From the NCBI RefSeq assembly GCF_030435705.1, contig NZ_CP129381.1, forward strand, positions 1 to 64,000: DNA of 64,000 nt. The letters run 5' to 3'. The position numbers and the translations under genes were made by a program. The notes under the pieces were generated by a model, which searched no databases, was not told the DNA's origin, and was given only the letters and a program-made list of their open reading frames with translations. Within the stretch, counting starts at the first letter, position 1; every line of letters starts with the position of its first letter. Shown here one piece after another: positions 16,178 to 25,027 of this stretch. The stretch is from Rhizobium sp. SSA_523. Lineage in GTDB: Bacteria; Pseudomonadota; Alphaproteobacteria; Rhizobiales; Rhizobiaceae.

Positions 16178-16762
16178 TCACACCCCGCTTTCCATGACGC
16201 GCTCGATGATTTCCTCGTCGGTCTTGGCGACAGGCTTCTCGTAGCGCGGGCTGCCGCCGAAGATGACATGCAGCAGCTCGTCGACAAAGGCGATGGCGAG
16301 AACAACGAGACCGACAGACATGCCGAGCTGCGGGATCCAGAGCGGTACGGCGACGACACCCTGCGAGACATCGTTGAACACCCATGACATCCAGGTCATG
16401 TCGACCGCGTACCAGGCGAAATAGCCGACTGCGAGCGTTCCGATCAGCGTGCAGACGATCTCGATGCCATGCCGCGGCTTGCCGCTGATGCGGTCGATGA
16501 CGAGGCCCATGCGGATGAGTTCGGCGGAGCGGAAGGTATGGGCGAGCGCCAGGAAGGCGCAGGCGGCCATGCACCAGGCGGTGAAATCGTCACCCGCCGG
16601 AATGTCTATGCCAAGCGGGCGGCCAGCCGAGAGGGACAGCATGATGACGAAGATGGCGACGAGGAAAACGCCACCGAGATAGCCGGCACCGAGATAAAGA
16701 CCGTCCAGCGCTTTGCGAACGGGTTCGGGAAATACGCTATGGCGTGGATCAGCGGTGGACAT
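16178..16762 (-). CDS. dctQ: TRAP transporter small permease (DctQ family)
   Basis: 194 residues with four hydrophobic segments, the standard DctQ layout. The start at 16762 is chosen because AGCGGAGGG lies six bases upstream; an ATG at 16780 is in frame but has no ribosome site. Conserved features are the GDDFTAWCMAACAFLALAHTF region and the charged RISGKPRHGIEI loop. First gene of the minus-strand TRAP operon, divergent from the hydantoinase gene with about 200 bases between them. Confidence 0.9.
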   Translation of the reverse strand: MSTADPRHSVFPEPVRKALDGLYLGAGYLGGVFLVAIFVIMLSLSAGRPLGIDIPAGDDFTAWCMAACAFLALAHTFRSAELIRMGLVIDRISGKPRHGIEIVCTLIGTLAVGYFAWYAVDMTWMSWVFNDVSQGVVAVPLWIPQLGMSVGLVVLAIAFVDELLHVIFGGSPRYEKPVAKTDEEIIERVMESGV

Positions 16763-16887
16763 GGCATGCCCTCCGCTCAAAAATGCGGAAATCGCTCATG
16801 TGGCTTCCCCTCGGTTGCCGTTTGGGCGCGGCTCTGGCGGCCGCTTTGCCCGTTATGAAAGCATGATGCAGCAATAGGCAATTTGCT

Positions 16888-16904
16888 GTCAATCAATCAT
16901 TGAC
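16888..16904. promoter_or_regulatory. Perfect palindrome between the TRAP operon and the hydantoinase gene
   Basis: GTCAATCAATCATTGAC: six-base arms GTCAAT/ATTGAC with a five-base centre, lying 126 bases from the dctQ start and 57 bases from the hydantoinase start. Its size and position suit a MarR dimer, and the only regulator in the neighbourhood is the MarR gene at the end of the TRAP operon. A TTGACG within it could serve as a -35 for the plus-strand gene. Confidence 0.55.
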
Positions 16905-16960
16905 GTTTTATCGACGAACTGTTTTCGTTATGTCAAACAAGCTTTGAGAGGGGCATGGAC

Positions 16961-19900
16961 ATGGCTGGCGATGCAGCTGCGGCGACGGGCGCGAAGTGGG
17001 ATTTCTGGATCGATCGCGGCGGCACTTTCACCGACATCGTCGGCCGCAAGCCGGATGGAACGCTGGTCGCGCACAAGGTTCTGTCGGAGAATCCGGAAGC
17101 CTATCGAGATGCCGCAGTGCAGGGCATTCGCGAGCTTCTCGGTGTGGCCGCCGGTCAGCCCATTCCCTCCGATCTCATCGGCGCTGTGAAAATGGGGACG
17201 ACGGTCGCCACAAATGCGCTTCTGGAGCGCAAGGGCGAAAAGACGCTGCTCGTCACCACCCGCGGTTTCCGGGATGCGCTGGCGATCGGCTACCAGGCGC
17301 GCGCGGACATCTTTGCCAAGAAGATCATCAAGCCGGAACTGCTCTACAGCGCCGTGGTCGAAATCGACGAACGCGTCCGCGCCGACGGTGAGGTCGAGGC
17401 GAAGCCCGACGAGGCGACGGTCCGCGCCGACCTTCAGGCCCAGTTTGATGCCGGATACCGCGCCATCGCCGTCGTTTTCATGCATGCATACCGCTATCCG
17501 GCTCACGAACATCTTGTCGCTGCGATTGCCCGCGAGATCGGTTTCACCCAGATCTCCGTCAGCCACGAGGTATCACCGCTGATCAAGCTGGTCGGCCGCG
17601 GCGACACGACCGTCGTCGACGCCTATCTCTCGCCGATCCTTCGCCGCTATGTCGAACAGGTGGCGGAAGAGCTCGGAGCGGATGTGAACGGCGCCGCCGA
17701 TGACGGTCCGCAGCTGATGTTCATGCAGTCGTCCGGCGGCCTGACGGCGGCCCGGCTGTTCCAGGGCAAGGATGCCATCCTGTCCGGCCCGGCCGGCGGT
17801 GTGGTCGGCGCGGTGGAAACATCGCGGCTTGCCGGTTTCGACCGCATGGTCGGCTTCGACATGGGCGGCACATCCACCGACGTGTCCCATTATGACGGCG
17901 AGCTGGAACGGTCCTTCGAGACGGAAGTGGCTGGCGTCAGAATGCGCGCGCCGATGATGTCGATCCACACCGTCGCGGCCGGCGGCGGCTCCATCCTGCA
18001 TTTCGAGAACGGCCGTTTCCGCGTCGGTCCGGATTCCGCCGGCGCCAATCCCGGCCCCAAGGCCTATCGCCGCGGCGGCCCGCTGACGGTGACAGATGCG
18101 AACGTCATGCTCGGCAAGCTGTCGCCCGACCTCTTCCCGAAAATCTTCGGCCCCAACCGCGACCAGCCTCTCGATGCGGATGCGGTGCGCGCCGCCTTCG
18201 AGGAGATGGCGAAGGTCGTCGGCGACGGACGCACGCCGGAACAGGTGGCCGACGGTTTTCTCGCCATCGCGGTCGAGAATATGGCCAATGCGGTGAAGAA
18301 GATCAGCGTCCAGCGCGGCTATGACGTTACGAATTACGCGCTGACCTGCTTCGGCGGCGCCGGCGGCCAGCATGCCTGCCTCACCGCAGATGCTCTCGGC
18401 ATCTCGACCGTGCTGATCCATCCGTTCTCCGGCATTCTCTCCGCCTACGGCATGGGGCTCGCCGATATTCGCGCCACCCGCCAGCGCACAGTGTCGGAAG
18501 GCCTGGCTGCAGCACTCTCCTCCCTCGGCCCGGTGCGCGACGAATTGACCACCAGCGTGCTATCGGAAATGAAGAGCCAAGGCGTGGCGGAGGCGGATAC
18601 CGATGTGGCCCATCGTGCCCATTTGCGCTATCAGGGCACGGACACGACTTTGTCCGTACCCGTGACCGATGTGGCCGGGATGACGGCCGCTTTCGAGACG
18701 GCGCATCGCAAACAGTTCGGCTTCATCTTCGAAAATCGCGAGATCATCTTCGAATCCTATGAGGTGGAGGCGGTCGGCGGCGGCGCCGATTCCTCCGAGC
18801 TTGAGTTTGCGCTCGATGCAGCCCCACCGAAGTCCACGGAAAGCTCGAAGTTCTTCTCCGGCGGCGCATGGCAGGACGCTCCGATCTACCGCCGCGCCGA
18901 CATTGTGCCGGGCGCCCGCGCCAATGGACCCTGCCTCATCGTCGAACCGCATCAGACGATCATCGTCGAAAAGGGCTGGGCCTTCGAGATCACGAAGCTG
19001 AACCACGTCGTGCTGAAGCGCGTCGCCGCGCTTTCCCGCGCCATGGCGGTCGGCACGCAGGCCGATCCGGTCCTGCTCGAAGTGTTCAACAACCTGTTCA
19101 TGTCGATCGCTGAACAGATGGGTGTGACACTGCAGAACACGGCGTCTTCGGTCAACATCAAGGAGCGGCTCGACTTCTCCTGCGCCGTGTTCGACAAGAA
19201 CGGCGCGTTGGTCGCCAATGCCCCGCATATGCCGGTACATCTCGGCTCGATGGACCGATCCGTCGAAAGCGTGATTGCCCAGAACAAGGGCAGGATCCGC
19301 CCCGGCGACGTGTTTGCGTTGAACGCCCCCTATAACGGTGGCACACACCTGCCGGACATTACCGTCGTGACGCCTGTCTTCGATGAAGCCGGTGAGACGA
19401 TCCTCTTCTACGTCGCCTCGCGCGGTCACCATGCCGATGTCGGCGGCACCGCGCCGGGGTCGATGACGCCGCTTGCGACCACCGTCGACGAGGAGGGCGT
19501 GCTGTTCGACAACGTGCTGCTGGTCGATCGCGGTCGGTTCGATGAGGCTGGCATCACCAGCCTGCTTTCGGATCATCCCTACCCTGCACGCAACGTCGCC
19601 CAGAACGTCGCCGACCTTCGCGCCCAGATCGCCGCCAATGAAAAGGGCGTGCACGAAATGCGCAAGATGATCGGCCAGTTCGGGCTCGATGTCGTGCAGG
19701 CCTATATGGGCCATGTGCAGGACAATGCGGAGGAAAGCGTTCGCCGTGTGCTGGAGAAGCTCAACGACGCGGAATTTGCCTATACGACCGATCAGGGCAG
19801 CACAATCCGGGTGAAAATCACTGTCGACAAGGCCAAGCGCGAGGCGACCGTCGATTTCACCGGCACCAGCGAGCAGAGACAGAACAACTTCAATGCACCC

Positions 19901-20605
19901 GAACCGGTTACCCGGGCGGCCGTCCTCTATGTCTTCCGCGTCATGGTCGAAAGCTCGATCCCGATGAATGCCGGCTGCCTCAAGCCGATCCGCATCATCG
20001 TGCCGGAAGGTTCAATGCTGAAGCCGCGTTATCCGGCGGCGGTTGTTGCCGGCAATGTCGAGACCTCGCAACATGTGACCAATGCGCTGTTCGGGGCACT
20101 CGGTGCGATTGCCGCCAGCCAGGGAACGATGAACAACCTCACCTTCGGCAACGCGGTCTACCAATATTACGAGACGCTATGCTCCGGTTCTCCGGCCGGC
20201 CGGTTCAACGACGGCACCGGCTTCGCGGGAACGGATGCGGTGCATGTCCACATGACCAATTCGCGCCTCACCGACCCGGAGATCTTGGAGACGCGCTATC
20301 CGGTGCTGCTGGAAGATTTTCACATCCGGGAAAATTCAGGCGGCAAGGGCGCGTTTCCGGCCGGCAGCGGCACGAAGCGGACGATCCGCTTCCTCGAAGA
20401 CATGGATTGCGCCATCCTCTCCTCGCACCGAACGATAAGGCCGCACGGGCTTGACGGCGGCGAGGAAGGGCAACTGGGCCTCACCACCGTGCGACGTCTC
20501 GACGGTTCGGTGGAGGAACTCAAGGGATGCGACCAGACGATCATCCGTGCAAGCGAGGCCGTGACAGTGGTGACGCCGACGGCCGGAGGCTATGGTAAGG
20601 CGTGA
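16961..20605 (+). CDS. Fused hydantoinase A/B (5-oxoprolinase-type, ATP-hydrolysing)
   Basis: 1214 residues, the length of bacterial 5-oxoprolinases. The N-terminal half has the HyuA actin-like ATPase: [11 protein letters not shown] near residue 20, [15 protein letters not shown] near 85, and [14 protein letters not shown] near 300. The second half is Hyu[23 protein letters not shown] near 705, then [20 protein letters not shown] and [10 protein letters not shown]. The ATG at 16961 is preferred over one two codons earlier because the GAGGGG site then sits at normal spacing. The enzyme opens 5-oxoproline or an N-substituted hydantoin with ATP. It is divergent from the TRAP importer and shares a palindrome with it, so import and ring opening are probably co-regulated. 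Confidence 0.9.
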   Translation: MAGDAAAATGAKWDFWIDRGGTFTDIVGRKPDGTLVAHKVLSENPEAYRDAAVQGIRELLGVAAGQPIPSDLIGAVKMGTTVATNALLERKGEKTLLVTTRGFRDALAIGYQARADIFAKKIIKPELLYSAVVEIDERVRADGEVEAKPDEATVRADLQAQFDAGYRAIAVVFMHAYRYPAHEHLVAAIAREIGFTQISVSHEVSPLIKLVGRGDTTVVDAYLSPILRRYVEQVAEELGADVNGAADDGPQLMFMQSSGGLTAARLFQGKDAILSGPAGGVVGAVETSRLAGFDRMVGFDMGGTSTDVSHYDGELERSFETEVAGVRMRAPMMSIHTVAAGGGSILHFENGRFRVGPDSAGANPGPKAYRRGGPLTVTDANVMLGKLSPDLFPKIFGPNRDQPLDADAVRAAFEEMAKVVGDGRTPEQVADGFLAIAVENMANAVKKISVQRGYDVTNYALTCFGGAGGQHACLTADALGISTVLIHPFSGILSAYGMGLADIRATRQRTVSEGLAAALSSLGPVRDELTTSVLSEMKSQGVAEADTDVAHRAHLRYQGTDTTLSVPVTDVAGMTAAFETAHRKQFGFIFENREIIFESYEVEAVGGGADSSELEFALDAAPPKSTESSKFFSGGAWQDAPIYRRADIVPGARANGPCLIVEPHQTIIVEKGWAFEITKLNHVVLKRVAALSRAMAVGTQADPVLLEVFNNLFMSIAEQMGVTLQNTASSVNIKERLDFSCAVFDKNGALVANAPHMPVHLGSMDRSVESVIAQNKGRIRPGDVFALNAPYNGGTHLPDITVVTPVFDEAGETILFYVASRGHHADVGGTAPGSMTPLATTVDEEGVLFDNVLLVDRGRFDEAGITSLLSDHPYPARNVAQNVADLRAQIAANEKGVHEMRKMIGQFGLDVVQAYMGHVQDNAEESVRRVLEKLNDAEFAYTTDQGSTIRVKITVDKAKREATVDFTGTSEQRQNNFNAPEPVTRAAVLYVFRVMVESSIPMNAGCLKPIRIIVPEGSMLKPRYPAAVVAGNVETSQHVTNALFGALGAIAASQGTMNNLTFGNAVYQYYETLCSGSPAGRFNDGTGFAGTDAVHVHMTNSRLTDPEILETRYPVLLEDFHIRENSGGKGAFPAGSGTKRTIRFLEDMDCAILSSHRTIRPHGLDGGEEGQLGLTTVRRLDGSVEELKGCDQTIIRASEAVTVVTPTAGGYGKA

Positions 20606-20656
20606 CATCACGCTTTTAAGACATCAAGAACCGCAAGCGTCACTTCTAACGGCGAT

Positions 20657-20678
20657 AGCCGGGATGGACATCCCGGCT
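20657..20678 (+). terminator. Hairpin terminator after the hydantoinase gene
   Basis: Perfect ten-base stem AGCCGGGATG / CATCCCGGCT with only two bases between the arms (effectively an eight-pair stem with a six-base loop), starting 52 bases after the stop and followed by TTTCGTC. The stem is strong but the T tract short, so termination may be partial. Confidence 0.6.
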
Positions 20679-20916
20679 TTCGTCATTGAGCCCCGCCGAA
20701 TGCTGCAAAACGTATTGCACAGACTTGTCGAGGTTGCGGTTCGGCGCAGGCGAGCGAATCTTAGGGTCCGGTCCCGTCTCTTCGAGACTTGAAGTGTCGC
20801 TCACTCCGCCAATGGGATGGCGCTGTTCCGGCAGCTTTGAGCGCTGCCGTTCGGCCGTGAGGACTTTCACCCGTGTGGCAACGCGGCACCAAACCGATGG
20901 CGCACGCAAAAGACCA

Positions 20917-20958
20917 TATAACCTCTGCGAATACCGGTCCAAAGTAAGCGACTTTGAC
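20917..20958 (+). promoter_or_regulatory. 42-bp regulatory element, copy 1 (upstream of the peptide-type binding protein)
   Basis: It begins TATAACC, has GAATAC in the middle and ends in TAAGCGACTTTGAC, all at the same spacing as in copy 2 at 23547-23588. The last part includes a TTGACA that can act as -35 for the downstream gene. Both copies lie next to genes of one transport/oxidase system whose LysR regulator is encoded between them, so this is the probable LysR binding region. Confidence 0.65.
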
Positions 20959-21005
20959 AGCTATAGGAAAACGTGGCCGGATCGCATCATAACAAGGAGG
21001 TGAAC

Positions 21006-22565
21006 ATGAAACGGCAGAACATGAAAATCGATGCGGCTGCAATCGCTCTAACGCTGGGCATATTCGCGGTCACACCGCAGCTTGCGGCCGCGGAAACGCT
21101 TCGGGTCGGGATCAATGCGCCGGATATTTCGACACTCGATCCGACGCGGGCAACTGCAACCGCGGATGTAACGCTCGTCTCCTGGATGTTTAACGGGCTC
21201 GTGCGTTTCCCGCCTGGCAGTGCGGACCCTGCGAAGATCGAACCGGATCTAGCCGAGAGCTGGACCTCCTCGCCCGATGGGCTTGTATGGACTTTCAAGC
21301 TGCGGCCGGATGTTCAATTTCATGGCGATTACGGCACTCTCACCGCGGAAGACGTGGTGTTCTCCCTGATGCGCGCCAAAGATCCGAAAACGTCATCGTT
21401 CTCCAGTGATTTCGCCGGCGTCAAATCAATCAATGCTGTCGATCCGATGACGGTCCAGATCACGCTGAGCGAGCCGGTACCGGGTTTTCTCGGGCTCATC
21501 GCCAATTATCATGGCGGCAATATCATCAGCAAAAAGGCGTTCGAAAAGCTCGGCGCGGATTTCAAGAGCCGGCCGATCGGCACCGGGCCGTTCATGTTCG
21601 ACAGCGCGATCACACAGCAGGCCGTCAATCTGAAGGCGTTTCCCGGATATTTCAGGGGCGCGCCGAAGCTCGACGGTATCAGGTTCGACCTCATTCCGAC
21701 CGATTCCAGCCGCGAGCTGGCGTTCCGTTCCGGCGAGCTCGATCTCATTTACGGCAAGCGCGAACAGCGCTGGGTGGACCAGGCAAAGGCGTGGGATGAT
21801 GCGGTCGTCGATATTTTCGCACCCGGCGAATACCGAACAGTATTCCTCAACAAGTCTCGTCCGCCTCTGGACAATGTGAAGGTCCGTCAGGCCGTCGCAC
21901 AAGCCATCAATGTCGACCAGATCGTGCAATTTGTCGGCGCTGGCGTGGGGCCGAAGGGCTGTTCCGTTGTTCCGTCCGGCTATCTGGGTGAGGATTGCAC
22001 CTGGACATACAAATATGATCCCGCCGCGTCGAAGACGCTGCTTGCGGAAGCCGGGTTTCCCGATGGCGTCCAGCTGTCGGCCGTCGTTTCCTCGAACTCG
22101 TCCCAGCTGCCGATCATGGAAGTCATCCAGGCCCAACTGGCGGAGGCGGGCATCGATCTGCAGATGAAGGTGGTCGATCATCCAACGTACCAGGAACAGA
22201 TCCGCAAGGACCTGGGCGATGTCGTGTTTTACGGCGCTGCGCGCTATCCGGTCGCGGATAGTTATCTTAGTCAGTTCTACCATTCTGATGCTGCGATCGG
22301 AAAGCCGACAGCTGTCACGAACTTCGGCCATTGCGATGCGGCCGATGCGGAAATCACCGCGGCGCGGCGGGCAACCTCGGATGACGAGCGGATGAAGCAG
22401 TGGTCGGCGGCCCAGAAGAAGATCTTCGAGCAGGTCTGTGGGGTCCCGCTTTTCAGCCTGATGCAGGTCTGGGTCCACAGCAAGGCGCTCGACTACGGCT
22501 ATGAATTGACAGGCTCGCTCAATCTCGCACCGCCGATCACCGAAAAGACAATGCTGAAACGCTGA
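21006..22565 (+). CDS. Peptide/opine-type ABC transporter substrate-binding protein (DppA family)
   Basis: 519 residues, SBP_bac_5 family. The start at 21006 has an ideal AAGGAGGTGAAC site. Signal peptide 1-33 (LAAAE cleavage), then the cluster C opening [19 protein letters not shown], the [28 protein letters not shown]-like region and [21 protein letters not shown]. It is the periplasmic receptor for the DppBCDF-like permease and ATPase encoded at 27.5-31.2 kb, although it is transcribed alone. Related receptors bind peptides, opines, polyamines and sugar-phosphate opines. An opine or an N-alkyl amino acid fits the enzymes of the neighbouring operon; this is inference. Confidence 0.9.
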   Translation: [519 protein letters not shown]

Positions 22566-22640
22566 ACAATCCAACGTCCCTGTCTGGCCTCGGCCTTTGC
22601 GTCCGCATTCGTACGGATGGCACAGTCCGGGGCCTTCTCG

Positions 22641-23543
22641 TCAGGGCGCGATCGTTGTGCCGAGTGCCGCGGCATGTGCGGCGGCTACGAAATCCGCAAC
22701 GAGGCTGCTGTTGCGGGCGCGAACAGGCCGGACGATCTCGTATTCGAAGGCGATTTCAGGAACGAAGCGACGAATGACCACCCGATCGGTGACGATCTCC
22801 ATAGAGAGGGGATCGCCGATTGTCACACCGAGCCCGGCGGCGACAAATTCGGCGACATTCGGTGCTGTCGTCGCTTCGATAACGATTTTGGGCCTCAGTC
22901 CGTAAGCGTCAAAGATGGCGTCCACTTTCCTGCGCATCATGCTTGTCGGGCCGAAGGCGATGAAGGGTTCATCCGCAAAATCGGGCGGGGTCAATTCCTT
23001 TTTCTCGCAAAGGCGATGTCCTTTCGGAAGTATCGCCACCGCCGGCGGGCTCTTGAGAGCTTCACCCACGACGGAGGGATGTTCCAACCCGCTGATGACC
23101 ATCACCACGTCGAGCCGGCGAAGGAGGACAGCCTCGGTCAGAAATTGGGAACTCCTTGCTTCAACTGACACGAAGACATCGGGGTGGCGGGCTCGAAACA
23201 ATTTGAGAACCCTAGTTATGAAAGGCCCGGACAGCGCCGGCATCGTCCCGATCACCAGCTGTCCGTGTTCTTCGCGGCGGATGGCTTCCACTGCGCGCGC
23301 AAGCTGGTGAACCCCACCGAAGATGCGTTCGACCTCCTCGTAGAGCCGCATTCCGCGGCCTGTCGGCACAAGCCGGCCGCTGTCGCGTTCGAAAAGTTGC
23401 AGCCCGGTATCGGCCTCCAGATCCTGGATGAGTTTGCTCGCGGCTGGCTGGGAGATTCGAAGGATGTCCGCTGCCCTGCTTACCGTACCGGCCTCCACCA
23501 CGGCCATCAAAGCCTCCAGTTGCCTCAAGCTGGGATTTCTCAC
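22641..23543 (-). CDS. LysR family transcriptional regulator
   Basis: 300 residues from a GTG at 23543, with AGAGGGG eight bases upstream. N-terminal winged helix (RQLEALMAVVEAGTVSRAADILRISQPAASKLIQDLE), then a two-lobed LysR substrate domain starting near residue 90 (HGQLVIGTMPALSGPF). It lies between the receptor gene and the oxidase operon, divergent from the latter. The 42-bp element copy 2 begins only four bases upstream of its start, so it should regulate itself and both flanking transcripts. The co-inducer is presumably the imported amine or opine. Confidence 0.92.
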   Translation of the reverse strand: MRNPSLRQLEALMAVVEAGTVSRAADILRISQPAASKLIQDLEADTGLQLFERDSGRLVPTGRGMRLYEEVERIFGGVHQLARAVEAIRREEHGQLVIGTMPALSGPFITRVLKLFRARHPDVFVSVEARSSQFLTEAVLLRRLDVVMVISGLEHPSVVGEALKSPPAVAILPKGHRLCEKKELTPPDFADEPFIAFGPTSMMRRKVDAIFDAYGLRPKIVIEATTAPNVAEFVAAGLGVTIGDPLSMEIVTDRVVIRRFVPEIAFEYEIVRPVRARNSSLVADFVAAAHAAALGTTIAP

Positions 23544-23546
23544 TGG

Positions 23547-23588
23547 TATAACCCCTCTGAATACAACGGTAAAATAAGCGACTTTGAC
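23547..23588 (+). promoter_or_regulatory. 42-bp regulatory element, copy 2 (between lysR and the oxidase operon)
   Basis: Matches copy 1 at about 31 of 42 positions without gaps, including both ends (TATAACC and TAAGCGACTTTGAC). It sits at the divergent lysR/oxidase promoter: directly upstream of the lysR GTG on one side, with a TTGACT as possible -35 for the oxidase operon on the other. Its presence rules out the early start of the first oxidase gene at 23584. Confidence 0.65.
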
Positions 23589-23637
23589 TATCTACCTCTC
23601 GTCTCTGATTGTGACAAGAACGAACAGGAGAAACGAC

Positions 23638-24747
23638 TTGGACGCAGAGGTCATCATTATCGGCGCGGGCGTGGTCGGCGCGGCACTGGCCTATGGAATG
23701 GCGCTGAAAGGAACGCGCGTCATCGTACTGGACGGAGCGGATCGCGACCCGCGGGCTGCCCGTGCGAATTTCGGCTTGGTCTGGGTGCAAGGCAAGGGAT
23801 CCGACGCGCCCGCCTATAGCGCCTTGACCCGCCAGAGCTCGGATCTCTGGCCCGCATTCAGGGATGAACTTTCGAAGGTCGCAGCCGATCGCGTGGATTA
23901 TGAACGGCCCGGAGGGCTGGTCTACTGTCTGAGCGAAACCGAGTATGCAAACCGGGCCGCCATCAACGAGCGCACACATAATCAAGGTGCGCAGGCCGAC
24001 ACTGAAATGGTCGAGCGCGGCGCGCTTGAGCGCATGCTGCCCGCGGTGGGCCTGGGTCCCGATGTCGTTGGTGCCAGCTATTGCAAGCTCGATGGCCATG
24101 TGAACCCCCTGCAACTTCTGGCGGCCTTGCACCGCGCAATCATGCTTCTCGGGGGAAAGATCGAGTATCGCAGTCCGGTCCAAGCGATTTCACCAGTCTC
24201 CGGTGGGTTCCGCGTGATCGTACCGCATGGCGAGTTGCGGGCGCCGCGTGTCGTTGTTGCCGCGGGGCTTGCAACGCCGGCGCTGACCGAGCCGCTTGGT
24301 CTGGCCATGCCGATGAAATCGGAGCGGGGGCAAATCCTCGTCACGGAGCGAATTGCACCCATCCTGCCTTTTCCCGGCAGCGGCTTGAGACAGAGTGCCG
24401 ACGGCACCGTGATGATCGGCGCCACGAACGAGAAGATCGCCAATACGAGCGTCACGGCGGCCTCGGCGTCCAGACTAGCGCAAAGGGCGACGCGGATCAT
24501 CCCGGCGCTCGGTTCGGCCAGGCTGGTCAGACAGTGGGCGGGTCTGCGTGTCCTTCCGCTCGACAAGACACCGATCTATGCGGAATCGACGGACTATCCG
24601 GGTCTCTTCGCGGCAGCCTGCCATTCGGGCGTGACGCTTGCTGCGGTTCATGCCGCGGTCATCGGGCCGGCCATGGCCGGCGGCCATCTGCCCGAGGATC
24701 TGGCAGCTTTTTCCAATGGAAGATTCAATGTTCAAAAGTGTGCATGA
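23638..24747 (+). CDS. FAD-dependent amino acid/amine oxidase (DAO family, HcnC-like), first copy
   Basis: 369 residues from a TTG at 23638 with AGGAGA six bases upstream. An earlier in-frame start at 23584 lies inside the regulatory element. FAD motif VIIIGAGVVGAALAYGMALKG at the N-terminus and the DAO C-terminal signature RQWAGLRVLPLDKTPIYA...GLFAAACHSGVTLA. It is the catalytic flavin subunit type of HcnABC, opine oxidase and D-hydroxyproline dehydrogenase complexes. Its 3' end overlaps the start of the ferredoxin-like gene by 20 bases. A second DAO protein follows two genes later, so the complex may be a heterotetramer or there may be two oxidases that share the iron-sulfur subunits. Confidence 0.87.
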   Translation: MDAEVIIIGAGVVGAALAYGMALKGTRVIVLDGADRDPRAARANFGLVWVQGKGSDAPAYSALTRQSSDLWPAFRDELSKVAADRVDYERPGGLVYCLSETEYANRAAINERTHNQGAQADTEMVERGALERMLPAVGLGPDVVGASYCKLDGHVNPLQLLAALHRAIMLLGGKIEYRSPVQAISPVSGGFRVIVPHGELRAPRVVVAAGLATPALTEPLGLAMPMKSERGQILVTERIAPILPFPGSGLRQSADGTVMIGATNEKIANTSVTAASASRLAQRATRIIPALGSARLVRQWAGLRVLPLDKTPIYAESTDYPGLFAAACHSGVTLAAVHAAVIGPAMAGGHLPEDLAAFSNGRFNVQKCA

Positions 24748-25027
24748 AAGGCCCGGAAAGGCTTCGGACATGACCGTCCTCGTCAATGGCGTCGAAATCG
24801 GCGCCTGGGATGGCGAGACGGTGGCGAGCGTATTGTTGCGTTCTCCGGGAGCCGGACGAGGATCGACAGTCAGCCAAACACCTCGACTGCCCTATTGTCA
24901 GATGGGCGTCTGTTTCGAATGTCTGGTGACCGTCAATGGCAACGCTTCGATGCAAGGCTGTCTCGTTCCGGTGGCACCGGGCATGAGGATCGAAAGCCAG
25001 CACGGGCCGCGGGAGATCTCCAAATGA
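24728..25027 (+). CDS. HcnA-like (2Fe-2S) ferredoxin subunit of the oxidase
   Basis: 99 residues. The start at 24728, inside the end of the preceding gene, gives the normal HcnA-type length; an ATG at 24770 with GGAAAGG is an alternative. Cluster ligands are in YCQMGVCFECLVTV (three Cys) plus QGCLVP (fourth Cys), the plant-ferredoxin-like pattern of these small subunits. Electrons from the flavin subunits pass through it. It is coupled to the next gene by an ATGA overlap. Confidence 0.9.
   Translation: MFKSVHERPGKASDMTVLVNGVEIGAWDGETVASVLLRSPGAGRGSTVSQTPRLPYCQMGVCFECLVTVNGNASMQGCLVPVAPGMRIESQHGPREISK

Larger units (their letters stand above)
20606..21005. other. 400-bp intergenic region: terminator, then promoter with shared regulatory element
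   Basis: After the hydantoinase stop there is a strong hairpin (20657-20678). The middle (20690-20900) contains small open frames without recognisable family features and a short GTCTC-TTC-GAGAC stem near 20777; I see no gene there. The 3' part carries a 42-bp element (20917-20958) that recurs before the oxidase operon. The binding-protein gene with its AAGGAGGTGAAC site follows. Confidence 0.6.

Noticed and set aside
18560..19714. 384-codon open frame on the minus strand
   Set aside because: Antisense to the hydantoinase B half; no recognisable domain.
20686..21003. 105-codon open frame upstream of the receptor gene
   Set aside because: Overlaps the regulatory element and the ribosome site of the receptor gene, and its translation shows no known features. 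It remains possible that it is a decayed gene.
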